Assembly (NCBI GenBank): GCA_002068815.1
Contig: MWAC01000066.1
Coordinates: forward strand, 1 to 9,425
Source of the DNA: Firmicutes bacterium ADurb.Bin467
Lineage (GTDB): Bacteria > Bacillota > Clostridia > Christensenellales > Aristaeellaceae
Direction: 5' to 3'
DNA length: 9,425 nt
Under the pieces are notes generated by a model that was not told the origin of the DNA, did no database searches, and was given only the letters and a program-made list of their open reading frames with translations. The first letter of the stretch is position 1; each line of letters starts with the position of its first letter. A program made the position numbers and the translations under genes. Shown piece after piece: positions 1 through 8,512 of the stretch.

Positions 1-823
1 GCAGGAGACGACGATGCCGGTGGGGATGTGCGTGATGCGGACGGCGGAATCCGTCTTGTTGACGTGCTGGCCGCCCGCGCCGGAGGAGCGGTAGGTGTCC
101 ACGCGCACCTCTTCCATGTTGATTTCAATGTCCCCGTCCTCTTCCAGCATCGGTGAAACATCCAGGGAAGAAAAGGAGGTGTGCCGCCTGGCGTTGGAAT
201 CAAAGGGGCTGATGCGCACCAGGCGGTGCACGCCCTTTTCGCCGCGCAGGTAGCCGTAGACATTGTCCCCGTCCACCTCAAAGGTGACCGACTTGACGCC
301 GGCCTCGTCCCCTTCCAGGTAGTCAATCAATTTCACCTTAAAGCCCATGCCCTCGCAGTAGCGGGTGTACATGCGGTAGAGCATCTCGGCCCAGTCCTGC
401 GCCTCGGTGCCGCCCGCGCCCGCGTGCAGCGACAAAAGCGCGTTCAGGCCGTCGTACTCGCCGTTGAGAAGCGTCGTCAGCTTCAAAGCCTCGAGCTCCT
501 CGCGGACGGACGCGATCTCCTGCTTAATTTCCGGGATCGTCGACGAATCGTCCGTCTCCTCGGCGAGCTCCATCAATACCTCGATGTCGTCCGCGCGCGC
601 GGAGAGCGCCTCGAAGTGGCGAATCTTCCCCTCGACCTGGTGCGCGGCTGCGCTGACCCTCTGCGCGCGCTCGAGGTTGTCCCAGAAGCCGGGCGAACCC
701 ATGTCCTCCTGGTATTCGATCAGGTCTTCCCGCAGCTTGGCGACGTCAAAGTGAGTCACCTGCCTCTGCGATCATCTTCCGAATGGCCTGCAGGTCCTGC
801 TTGAAGCCTTCCATCTCAATCAC
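1..823 (-). CDS. prfB: Peptide chain release factor 2 (RF2), 3' end cut by window edge, programmed +1 frameshift
   Basis: RF2 recognises UGA and UAA in the ribosomal A site and triggers release of the finished protein. Seen here: 25 codons from a GTG start, an in-frame TGA at codon 26, then after a +1 shift 249 more codons to the window edge. The stop-recognition tripeptide SPF is at residues 205-207 and the catalytic GGQ at 250-252 (RSSGAGGQHVNK), the same numbering as E. coli RF2. SPF separates it from RF1, which has PxT. Residue 246 is Ser. Roughly the last 90 residues lie outside the window. The GTG at 823-821 is preferred because AAAGGA lies 9 nt upstream. An in-frame ATG at 814-812 would be 18 nt from it. 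Only 16 nt separate the gene from the secA stop, and no separate promoter is seen, so it is probably expressed from the secA transcript. The C-terminal part uses codons differently from the neighbours (see findings). Confidence 0.96.
743..763 (-). promoter_or_regulatory. prfB: prfB programmed +1 frameshift site (CTT-TGA-C)
   Basis: On the minus strand the zero frame reads GGT GAC TCA CTT TGA C, with CTT at 751-749 and TGA at 748-746. Reading GAC (747-745) after slipping one base restores the RF2 frame (DVAKLREDL). It is known for prfB that low RF2 makes the ribosome pause at TGA and slip, so the protein controls its own level. The stop is codon 26, as in E. coli. The SD-like stimulator is atypical: AGGTGA (761-756) ends 4 nt before CTT, and its AGG core is 7 nt away, against 3 nt in the E. 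coli arrangement AGGGGG-TAT-CTT. Confidence 0.93.
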
Positions 824-839
824 AAAATCACATCCTTTA

Positions 840-3545
<2,706 letters not shown>

Positions 3546-3582
3546 GTGTGCCTCCGTCTGTCCACGTGTGTCCAATTGACTT

Positions 3583-3611
3583 ATTATACCACGGCGCGCC
3601 GATTGCAACAA
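3583..3611 (-). promoter_or_regulatory. Predicted sigma-A-type promoter of secA(-prfB)
   Basis: On the minus strand a perfect -10 TATAAT (3588-3583) lies 17 nt from a weak -35 TTGTTG (3611-3606). A start near 3576 gives a leader of about 30 nt before ATG 3545. The 17-nt spacer contains a perfect 10-bp palindrome, CGGCGCGCCG (3592-3601). The leader is too short for a riboswitch or a SecM-type arrest peptide, so no leader control of secA is visible. Upstream of the -35, about 20 bp away, begins the palindrome-rich element. Confidence 0.75.
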
Positions 3612-3620
3612 GGGGATCGC

Positions 3621-3634
3621 GAAAAAGCTACGGG
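3621..3634. repeat. Left copy of 14-bp direct repeat (possible target duplication)
   Basis: GAAAAAGCTACGGG, identical to 3868-3881. The bases just outside differ (C versus G before, G versus A after), so the match is exactly 14 bp. The last four bases (CGGG) also belong to the element's inverted repeat, so the true duplication may be 10 bp. Confidence 0.7.
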
Positions 3635-3663
3635 GCAATCGCTTGCGAAAACCCCGGGAGGGT

Positions 3664-3683
3664 TGGAGGGCCGCAGCCCTCCA
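3664..3683. repeat. Stem-loop 1 of the element (8-bp stem, CGCA loop)
   Basis: TGGAGGGC (3664-3671) pairs with GCCCTCCA (3676-3683) around a 4-base loop. The stem is perfect, and no T-run follows on either strand, so it is not a simple intrinsic terminator. Confidence 0.75.
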
Positions 3684-3691
3684 TGTTCCAT

Positions 3692-3720
3692 CATTTGTGC
3701 CGGCTTTGCCGGTGCAAATG
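3692..3720 (+). repeat. Stem-loop 2 of the element (13-bp stem, TTT loop)
   Basis: CATTTGTGCCGGC (3692-3704) and GCCGGTGCAAATG (3708-3720) pair over 13 positions around a TTT loop. Two positions are U-G/G-U wobbles if the plus strand is transcribed. On the minus strand the same positions would be A-C mismatches, which favours a plus-strand RNA if the fold is used as RNA at all. Confidence 0.75.
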
Positions 3721-3761
3721 GATTCGTCCAAAGGGCGAGCTTGCCCGCCCGACGACGAATC
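3721..3761. repeat. Stem-loop 3 of the element (8-bp outer stem, inner GGGC/GCCC stem)
   Basis: GATTCGTC (3721-3728) pairs with GACGAATC (3754-3761). Between them GGGC (3733-3736) can pair with GCCC (3743-3746). It begins on the base next to the end of stem-loop 2, so the two could stack. Confidence 0.65.
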
Positions 3762-3772
3762 GGTTCATGCAG

Positions 3773-3816
3773 CCGGATTTCGCCCGGAATTTTCGTGAGA
3801 AAATTCCGGAATCCGG
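3773..3816 (+). repeat. Stem-loop 4 of the element (11 + 7 bp, GTGA tetraloop)
   Basis: The inner stem CCGGAATTTTC (3784-3794) with GAAAATTCCGG (3799-3809) is perfect and closes on GTGA, a GNRA-type tetraloop when read as plus-strand RNA. It is extended by an outer stem CCGGATT (3773-3779) with AATCCGG (3810-3816); a 4-base bulge TCGC sits on the left side only. This is the strongest fold of the window. Confidence 0.8.
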
Positions 3817-3830
3817 TTTCCCGTCTCCCC

Positions 3831-3863
3831 GCAATCGCTTATGACGAAGTCATAAACGATTGC
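3831..3863. repeat. Stem-loop 5 of the element (7 + 7 bp, GAA loop)
   Basis: GCAATCG (3831-3837) and TTATGAC (3839-3845) pair with GTCATAA (3849-3855) and CGATTGC (3857-3863), with one C/A mismatch between the two blocks and a GAA loop. The right arm is shared with the element's terminal inverted repeat, so the same CGATTGC can pair either locally or with the far left end. Confidence 0.78.
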
Positions 3864-3867
3864 CCCG

Positions 3868-3881
3868 GAAAAAGCTACGGG
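3868..3881. repeat. Right copy of 14-bp direct repeat, contains the transglutaminase stop codon
   Basis: GAAAAAGCTACGGG, identical to 3621-3634. Read on the minus strand it is CCCGTAGCTTTTTC and carries the TAG stop of the transglutaminase gene. If it is a target duplication, insertion took place right at the stop codon without changing the protein. Confidence 0.7.
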
Positions 3882-6229
3882 ATGGCCTCCGTGTCGCCCA
3901 GCCCGTGCAGCACGCGGCCCGCGTCGAAGCGCAGCCGTTCGAAGAGCTTCAGCTTCTTGCGGAAGCGGCGGTACGCGCGGAGCCCCGTCTCGAGGTCGGC
4001 GGCGGAAAGGCCCCTCCTCGCGTAGCGGGAGAGCGCGACGAACCTCGAGAACTCCTCGAAGTCGGGGTTCGCGAAGTTGCCCGCGCACGCGCGCTTCGCG
4101 AACGCCTCCGGCTCCTCGCCGCCGAGCGGCGCCTGCCCGGCCTTCGAAAGCAATGTCAGCAAGGCGCGGTAGATCACGAGCCCGGCGGCGTTCAGGTCGC
4201 CCGCCTTGCCCGCGGCGACCGCGGGATCGGTCTTGCGGAGCCGCCTTCGCGCCCAGAGCACCGCCAAGGCGACGAGCGCGAGGAACAGCAATATGCCCAG
4301 CGCGATCCACACCCACGCGCGGTTCGATTCCGGCTCCTTCGGCTCGGGTTCTTCCTGTTCGGGAGAGTCCGGGGAATCCGGCGGGGGCGTCGCCTCCGGC
4401 TCCGCGAACGGGTCGCCCTGCGGCGTCGGGCTCGGCGTCGGGTCGGCAAAAGGATCGGGGTTCGGGGTCGGCGTCGACTCGGGCGAGTCCGGGGGCAAGG
4501 TCGACTCGCCCTCGGGCGGCGGAAGGCCGGTCTCGTCGTCGTCGGTCGCGCGGTCGCCGGTGCCGGCCTGTTCCTCGCCGCCGGTGTGCTCCTCCGCCGC
4601 GGCGGTCGGGTCGAACGACACCCAGCCGACGCCGTTGAAGCAGACCTCGACCCACGCGTGCGCGTCCTCGCCGGTCAGGACGACCCCTCGGCCGCTCGCG
4701 GGCACGCTGTAGCCCTCGACGTAGCGCGCCGGGAGCCCGGCCGCGCGGCAGAGCACGGCCATGCCGGTCGCGAAGTAGCTGCAATAGCCCTCGCGGGAGT
4801 CGAGCAGGAAGTAGGACGCGAAGTCGCGGCCCTCGGGCGGGTAGTCGACGTCCAATTCGTAGCGGCAGTTCTCCGCGAGCCAGCGGCGGATGGCGACCGC
4901 CTTCTCGCAGTCGTTCGAGAGCCCCGCGGTGATCTGCTCCGCGAGCGCAAAGACGCCCGACTCGACGCCCGGGGGGAGCGCGAGCGCCGTGTCCATCGCC
5001 TCGTAATAGCCCTCGTCCTCGGAACCGGCGAGCGCGCCGACGAGCGTTATGAGCGCATTTTCGTCCGAGGGCACGCGCGCGGACAACGTGTAGCGGTCGC
5101 CCGGCTCGACCTCTCGCGACAGGAACACCTCGCCGATGGAGTTGTAGTAGACGGCATTTTCGATCGACATCGAGAAATCGCTGAGCCTGTGCGGTACGAA
5201 CAGCGTGCTCGTGCCGTTTTTGAGCATCTTTATCTCCGCCGAGACCTCGGAAAACGCGCCGGGCGCGCCGGAGACCGCGTCGGACTCGAAGATGTCCGCG
5301 CGCGCGCCGCGGCGGGTGAAGTCGTAGTAGAGGTAGCGCGCCTTCTCGCCGGAATCGACCCACGAATAGCCCGTGTAGTCGCGCCGGATCGTCCCGCGCA
5401 GCAGCATGCGCGCGTTCGCGGAAACCTCCATGACCGGCGTCGCGTCCGGGTTCGCGGGGCCGCCGAGCTTCGCGGTCGCGACGTCGTTCATCAGCGCCGC
5501 GTGGTCGTAGCCCTCCTCCTGGATCGAGAATGCGACGCGCTCCTGCGTGAAGTGGAAGTAGTCCTCAAACGCGTTTTGCAGCGCGTTCGCGGCGTCCTCG
5601 AGCGGCTTCCATGTGACCCTCCCGGCCGGAACGAGCAGAAGCGCGATCAGCACCGCGATTGCCGAGGGCACGAGCGCGCGCGCAAAACCCCGCTCGTAGC
5701 GGTCGGCCTCGGACGTGTGCGCGAACGCCGCCGATAAAGCGATCAGCGCCGGCGCCGCCAAGAGCATGTTCGCTTCGCCGCCCGCGGCGCTCGCGCCGAT
5801 CAAGGCGGTCAAGGAGATCAGCGCCGCGAAGAACACGCCGCCGCGGTTTCGGACGAGCCCGAAGAACAATATGCCGAACAATACGCCAAGAAACATCGCC
5901 GCCGCCGCGCCATGGGGCGCGAGCACCGCCCAGTCGCCGACCGACGCGAACTCGCGCAGAGCCGAAAACAGCTCGCGTATGCCGAACGCGCCGCCGAGCG
6001 CCGCGAGGCCGAACAGCGCGAGCAGCGCCGCCCCGCCCGCGATCGCCCCGGCGGCGCCGAGCCCGCCGAGCGCGAGCAGCAGCGCCACGAGCGCCGCCCA
6101 CAGGTACGCGCTCGGCCACGGCGCGCCCATCGAGAACGCGCCGAGCAGCGTGTTCGCCACGCTTCCGGAGAGCAGGGCCGCGATCAGCGCCGTGCTCAGA
6201 AGGCGAAGGAGTTTCTGCGATCTTGTCAT
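3875..6229 (-). CDS. Membrane-anchored transglutaminase-like protein with C-terminal DUF4129-type region
   Basis: The 784-residue protein has about five to six hydrophobic segments in its first 200 residues (near 8-33, 41-80, 110-126, 131-149, 153-171, 184-202), then a probably extracytoplasmic region. The transglutaminase core follows, with the expected triad Cys483 ([20 protein letters not shown]), His524 (DAHAWVEV) and Asp540 (WVSFDPTA). A proline- and acid-rich linker (about 546-636) contains the related units [12 protein letters not shown] and [13 protein letters not shown] last membrane helix (638-660) and an arginine-rich tail like DUF4129 end the protein. This is the TgpA/YebA type of architecture. 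The triad suggests a protease-like or cross-linking enzyme on the cell surface, but the substrate is unknown. Start ATG 6229-6227 has GAGGA 5 nt upstream and is 9 nt after the DUF58 stop. It is the last gene of the MoxR operon; its TAG lies in the flanking direct repeat of the palindromic element. Confidence 0.92.
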   Translation of the reverse strand: MTRSQKLLRLLSTALIAALLSGSVANTLLGAFSMGAPWPSAYLWAALVALLLALGGLGAAGAIAGGAALLALFGLAALGGAFGIRELFSALREFASVGDWAVLAPHGAAAAMFLGVLFGILFFGLVRNRGGVFFAALISLTALIGASAAGGEANMLLAAPALIALSAAFAHTSEADRYERGFARALVPSAIAVLIALLLVPAGRVTWKPLEDAANALQNAFEDYFHFTQERVAFSIQEEGYDHAALMNDVATAKLGGPANPDATPVMEVSANARMLLRGTIRRDYTGYSWVDSGEKARYLYYDFTRRGARADIFESDAVSGAPGAFSEVSAEIKMLKNGTSTLFVPHRLSDFSMSIENAVYYNSIGEVFLSREVEPGDRYTLSARVPSDENALITLVGALAGSEDEGYYEAMDTALALPPGVESGVFALAEQITAGLSNDCEKAVAIRRWLAENCRYELDVDYPPEGRDFASYFLLDSREGYCSYFATGMAVLCRAAGLPARYVEGYSVPASGRGVVLTGEDAHAWVEVCFNGVGWVSFDPTAAAEEHTGGEEQAGTGDRATDDDETGLPPPEGESTLPPDSPESTPTPNPDPFADPTPSPTPQGDPFAEPEATPPPDSPDSPEQEEPEPKEPESNRAWVWIALGILLFLALVALAVLWARRRLRKTDPAVAAGKAGDLNAAGLVIYRALLTLLSKAGQAPLGGEEPEAFAKRACAGNFANPDFEEFSRFVALSRYARRGLSAADLETGLRAYRRFRKKLKLFERLRFDAGRVLHGLGDTEAIP

Positions 6230-6238
6230 CGGGTTCCT

Positions 6239-7396
6239 CTAAGGCTCGCTCCAAGGGTTCAGGAGCGACGCCTCCACACTCTCCATCTTCAGCCGCTCGA
6301 CCATCTCGAGCGACTGGCTGTTCTGGCTGTCGGTCACCCACGCGAGCTTCACGCGCACGCCCGAGCGGGAGATCTTGAGCGCCATGTCCGCGACGCGCGT
6401 CGTCAGCTTCGGCGTGACGAGCACGCAGCCGCCGGTGCGGGTCGAGCGCCTGAGCATCTGCAACTGCACCTGCTCGTAGGGATAGGGGCTGTCGAATTTC
6501 ACGCGCATCAGCGCATCGGAAAACATCGAGAAGTCCTGCGGAAACTGGCCGTTGACCTCGCTGGGCCTCGCGGACAAAAGCGGCATTCGCACCGGATACC
6601 CGGCTTCCAGCTGCGCCTTCGCCTGCGAGAGGCACGCCTCGCACACCGCGTCCTCCATCGAGAGCGCCTGGTCCGGAAGCGCCGCGATCTCGGAGAGGTC
6701 CGGAACGATCAGGGTGTCCGGGCGCGACGACTCCTCGTAGGTGCGCACCATGATCTCGCGCTTTCGCATCGTCAGCTTCCAGTGCACCTTCTTGATGACG
6801 TCGCCCTCCTGCCACTTGCGCACGTCCGAAGGAGACGCCGCGTCCTCGGTCGCGCGGCTGCGAAGCTCCGGGCCCGAGTCGCTCGCCTTCAATTCCATCG
6901 CGGCGACCGGGTACGTCTTCGGCGACACGTCGACGCGCAAAAGCTTCATGCCGCTTTTCTTCGACAGCGAGAACAGGCCGAACATGTCCCGCGCGCACAG
7001 GCGCGAGATGCCGACCTCGTAGCTGCCGCGGTGCGGGCAGCGCACCATGTAGCGGAAGGTCTTCGTCTTGAACGGCGGCGTCGACACGCTGATCTCCTGC
7101 TGCGCGGAGAACGCCGAGGGGACGTTCAACTGTATGCGGACCGACGACACCGGCAAAAGCGACGTGTGCCTGACGGTGAATATCGTCATCAGCGCCTCGC
7201 CGCGCTCGACGCGGGGGCGCACGCCCTTCATCTCGATCTTGACGGTCAGGAGCGCCCAGAGCACCGACGCGAGCGAGACGAGCATCAGAAGCAGCAGCGT
7301 GAAAAACAGCAGGTAGTAGATCTGCCCGCCGGTCGCGAGCCCGGTCGCGAGGAGCGCCGCCGCCGCGATCAGCGCGAGCGCGAGCCGCGAGGTCAT
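6239..7396 (-). CDS. DUF58 domain protein
   Basis: The 385-residue protein has two hydrophobic stretches at the N-terminus (about 4-22 and 27-51, LLFFTLLLLMLVSLASVLW) that should anchor it in the membrane, a beta-rich middle, and the DUF58 signature at 191-221: DVRKWQEGD, KVHWKLT and REIMVRTYEE. The region after it, beginning DTLIVPDLS, resembles the von Willebrand A-like fold assigned to this family. Its biochemical role is unknown. It is almost always found beside MoxR ATPases and is thought to be their partner. The ATG at 7396-7394 overlaps the moxR stop as ATGA, with AAGG 4 nt upstream, so translation is probably coupled. The frame stays open upstream opposite moxR, but that part is out of frame with a clearly real gene and is not included. 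Confidence 0.93.
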   Translation of the reverse strand: MTSRLALALIAAAALLATGLATGGQIYYLLFFTLLLLMLVSLASVLWALLTVKIEMKGVRPRVERGEALMTIFTVRHTSLLPVSSVRIQLNVPSAFSAQQEISVSTPPFKTKTFRYMVRCPHRGSYEVGISRLCARDMFGLFSLSKKSGMKLLRVDVSPKTYPVAAMELKASDSGPELRSRATEDAASPSDVRKWQEGDVIKKVHWKLTMRKREIMVRTYEESSRPDTLIVPDLSEIAALPDQALSMEDAVCEACLSQAKAQLEAGYPVRMPLLSARPSEVNGQFPQDFSMFSDALMRVKFDSPYPYEQVQLQMLRRSTRTGGCVLVTPKLTTRVADMALKISRSGVRVKLAWVTDSQNSQSLEMVERLKMESVEASLLNPWSEP

Positions 7397-8340
7397 CTCG
7401 CCTTGACCGGCACCTGCACGGAGCCGATCACGTTCGAAAGCACGCGCTCCGCGGTCATGTTGCGCATGCGCGCCTCGGGGCTCAGGACCAGCCTGTGCGC
7501 GAGCACCGGCTCCGCCATCGACTGCACGTCGTCCGGCGACACGTAGTCGCGCCCGAGCATCAGCGCGCGCGCCTGCGAGGCCCGGAGCAGCGAGATCGCC
7601 GCGCGGGTCGAGACGCCCAGCTGCAGCGCGCCGTTCTTGCGCGAGGCCGCCGCGATGTTCGAGACGTACGCGCGCACCTCGCGCGAGGTGTAAACGGTGT
7701 CGACCTGCTGCTGGAGCTTTAAGATGTCCGAGGACGAGCAGATGGGCTTCAAGTCCTCCATCGGCTTTAAGCCGGTGGTGTGCCGCTCGAGTATGTCGAT
7801 CTCCTCCTCGGCGGTCGGGTAGCCGATCGATATGCGCATGAAGAAGCGGTCGAGCTGCGCCTCCGGCAGCGGATAGGTGCCGACGAAGTCGACCGGATTC
7901 TGCGTCGCCAAGACGATGAAGGGGCTCGGCATCCGGTAGGTCGTGCCGTCGACGGTCACCTGCCCCTCCTCCATGACCTCGAGCAGGCTCGACTGCGTCT
8001 TCGGGGACGTGCGGTTGATCTCGTCCGCGAGCACGATCTGGCTCATGACGAGCCCCGGCCGGTACTCGAGCTCGCCGGTCTTGAAGTTGACGATCGAAAA
8101 GCCGGTGATGTCGCTGGGCGTGATGTCCGGCGTGAACTGTATGCGCTTGAACGAGCAGTCCAGCGACTTCGCCAGCGCCGAGGCCAGCGTCGTCTTCCCG
8201 ACGCCCGGCACGTCCTCGATCAAGACATGCCCCCGGCACAGAAGCGCGATCATCATCAGCTCCACCGCGTCCTGCTTGCCGACGATGACCTTCCCGACGT
8301 TGTTTACCAGCAACTGCGCAAATCGCTGCGTGACCTGCAT
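7393..8340 (-). CDS. MoxR-type AAA+ ATPase
   Basis: A 315-residue cytosolic ATPase of the MoxR family, thought to act as a chaperone-like remodeller of protein complexes. Motifs: Walker A VPGVGKTT at 44-51, Walker B IVLADE at 102-107 followed by INRTSPKTQSSLLEVMEE, sensor-1 ATQNP at 145-149, and the MoxR-typical block GTYPLPEAQLDRFF at 154-167. The C-terminal lid contains STRAAISLLRASQARAL. The length is normal for the family. ATG 8340-8338 is chosen because AGGAG lies 7 nt upstream and because the family normally begins close to this point; longer starts would run through the promoter. It is the first gene of a three-gene operon matching B. subtilis yeaC-yeaD-yebA in order and type. Confidence 0.95.
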   Translation of the reverse strand: MQVTQRFAQLLVNNVGKVIVGKQDAVELMMIALLCRGHVLIEDVPGVGKTTLASALAKSLDCSFKRIQFTPDITPSDITGFSIVNFKTGELEYRPGLVMSQIVLADEINRTSPKTQSSLLEVMEEGQVTVDGTTYRMPSPFIVLATQNPVDFVGTYPLPEAQLDRFFMRISIGYPTAEEEIDILERHTTGLKPMEDLKPICSSSDILKLQQQVDTVYTSREVRAYVSNIAAASRKNGALQLGVSTRAAISLLRASQARALMLGRDYVSPDDVQSMAEPVLAHRLVLSPEARMRNMTAERVLSNVIGSVQVPVKAR

Positions 8341-8412
8341 AAAACTTCTCCTAATGTATATTTCCGCCTGCTGTTGGACGGAGCGCGCACCCGGGCGGTT
8401 CCCTCCGACGAT

Positions 8413-8441
8413 AGTATACAAATTTGCGGCGCGCATGACAA
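8413..8441 (-). promoter_or_regulatory. Predicted promoter of the MoxR operon
   Basis: On the minus strand TTGTCA (8441-8436) and TATACT (8418-8413) are spaced by 17 nt, each one base from consensus. A start near 8406 leaves a leader of about 65 nt ending in the AGGAG site of moxR. The spacer contains the 8-bp palindrome CAAATTTG (8419-8426). The leader could form a short stem (CGGAG with CTCCG), but nothing resembles a known riboswitch. Confidence 0.72.
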
Positions 8442-8448
8442 GGAAAAC

Positions 8449-8477
8449 TGTTCAAATGCGCCGGATTGTGCTACAAT
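8449..8477 (+). promoter_or_regulatory. Predicted extended -10 promoter of birA
   Basis: TACAAT (8472-8477) is preceded by TGC, giving an extended -10 element. The -35 is poor (TGTTCA at 8449-8454, 17-nt spacer), which extended -10 promoters tolerate. A start near 8484 gives a leader of about 30 nt. ATTGT-GCT-ACAAT (8465-8477) is a perfect dyad over the -10 region and could be an operator. The -35 regions of this promoter and the divergent MoxR promoter lie less than 10 bp apart. Confidence 0.55.
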
Positions 8478-8512
8478 ATTCAAAGGAAGGTCACAATTCG
8501 GAGGACGGACGC

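Larger units (their letters stand above)
3631..3867. mobile_element. Putative MITE-like palindromic element, 237 bp, non-coding
   Basis: The stretch begins with CGGGGCAATCG (3631-3641) and ends with its exact inverse CGATTGCCCCG (3857-3867). Directly outside both ends stands the same sequence GAAAAAGCTA (3621-3630 and 3868-3877); counting four further matching bases the direct repeat is 14 bp. Terminal inverted repeats plus a flanking direct repeat is the layout of a transposon-mobilised miniature element. No plausible protein is encoded, and the interior is a run of stem-loops (listed separately). Removing the element with one direct-repeat copy would leave an 82-nt gap, with the secA -35 box about 16 nt beyond the transglutaminase stop, a normal compact arrangement. 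No transposase is in the window, and the family is not recognised. Alternatives are a structured RNA locus or a REP/BIME-like repeat. Confidence 0.6.

Noticed and set aside
746..748. The TGA in prfB as an inactivating nonsense mutation
   Set aside because: It sits at codon 26 in a CTT-TGA-C context with an intact RF2 frame at +1, the well-known programmed frameshift of this gene.
3622..3655. Intrinsic terminator on the minus strand: GGGG/CCCC stem (3652-3655 with 3632-3635) before TTTTT (3626-3622)
   Set aside because: Only four G-C pairs close a 16-base loop, and five unpaired bases separate the stem from the T-run. It is too weak to call; the other stem-loops of the element have no T-run at all.
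3546..3731. N-terminal extension of SecA by 62 residues to an ATG at 3731
   Set aside because: It would run through the secA promoter and into the palindromic element, has no ribosome site, and [12 protein letters not shown] is the typical SecA start with GGAGG 5 nt ahead.
3664..3863. CRISPR array, tRNA or known riboswitch in the palindromic region
   Set aside because: The stems differ from each other in sequence and spacing, there are no regular identical repeats, no cloverleaf, and no riboswitch core that I can recognise.
8341..8436. Longer start for the MoxR ATPase at 8436
   Set aside because: It would begin upstream of the predicted -10 box, lacks a ribosome site, and the extra residues do not resemble the family. 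The ATG at 8340 has AGGAG at good spacing.
8456..8512. Upstream ATG of birA at 8456
   Set aside because: It lies ahead of the likely transcription start and the added residues are not part of the ligase fold.
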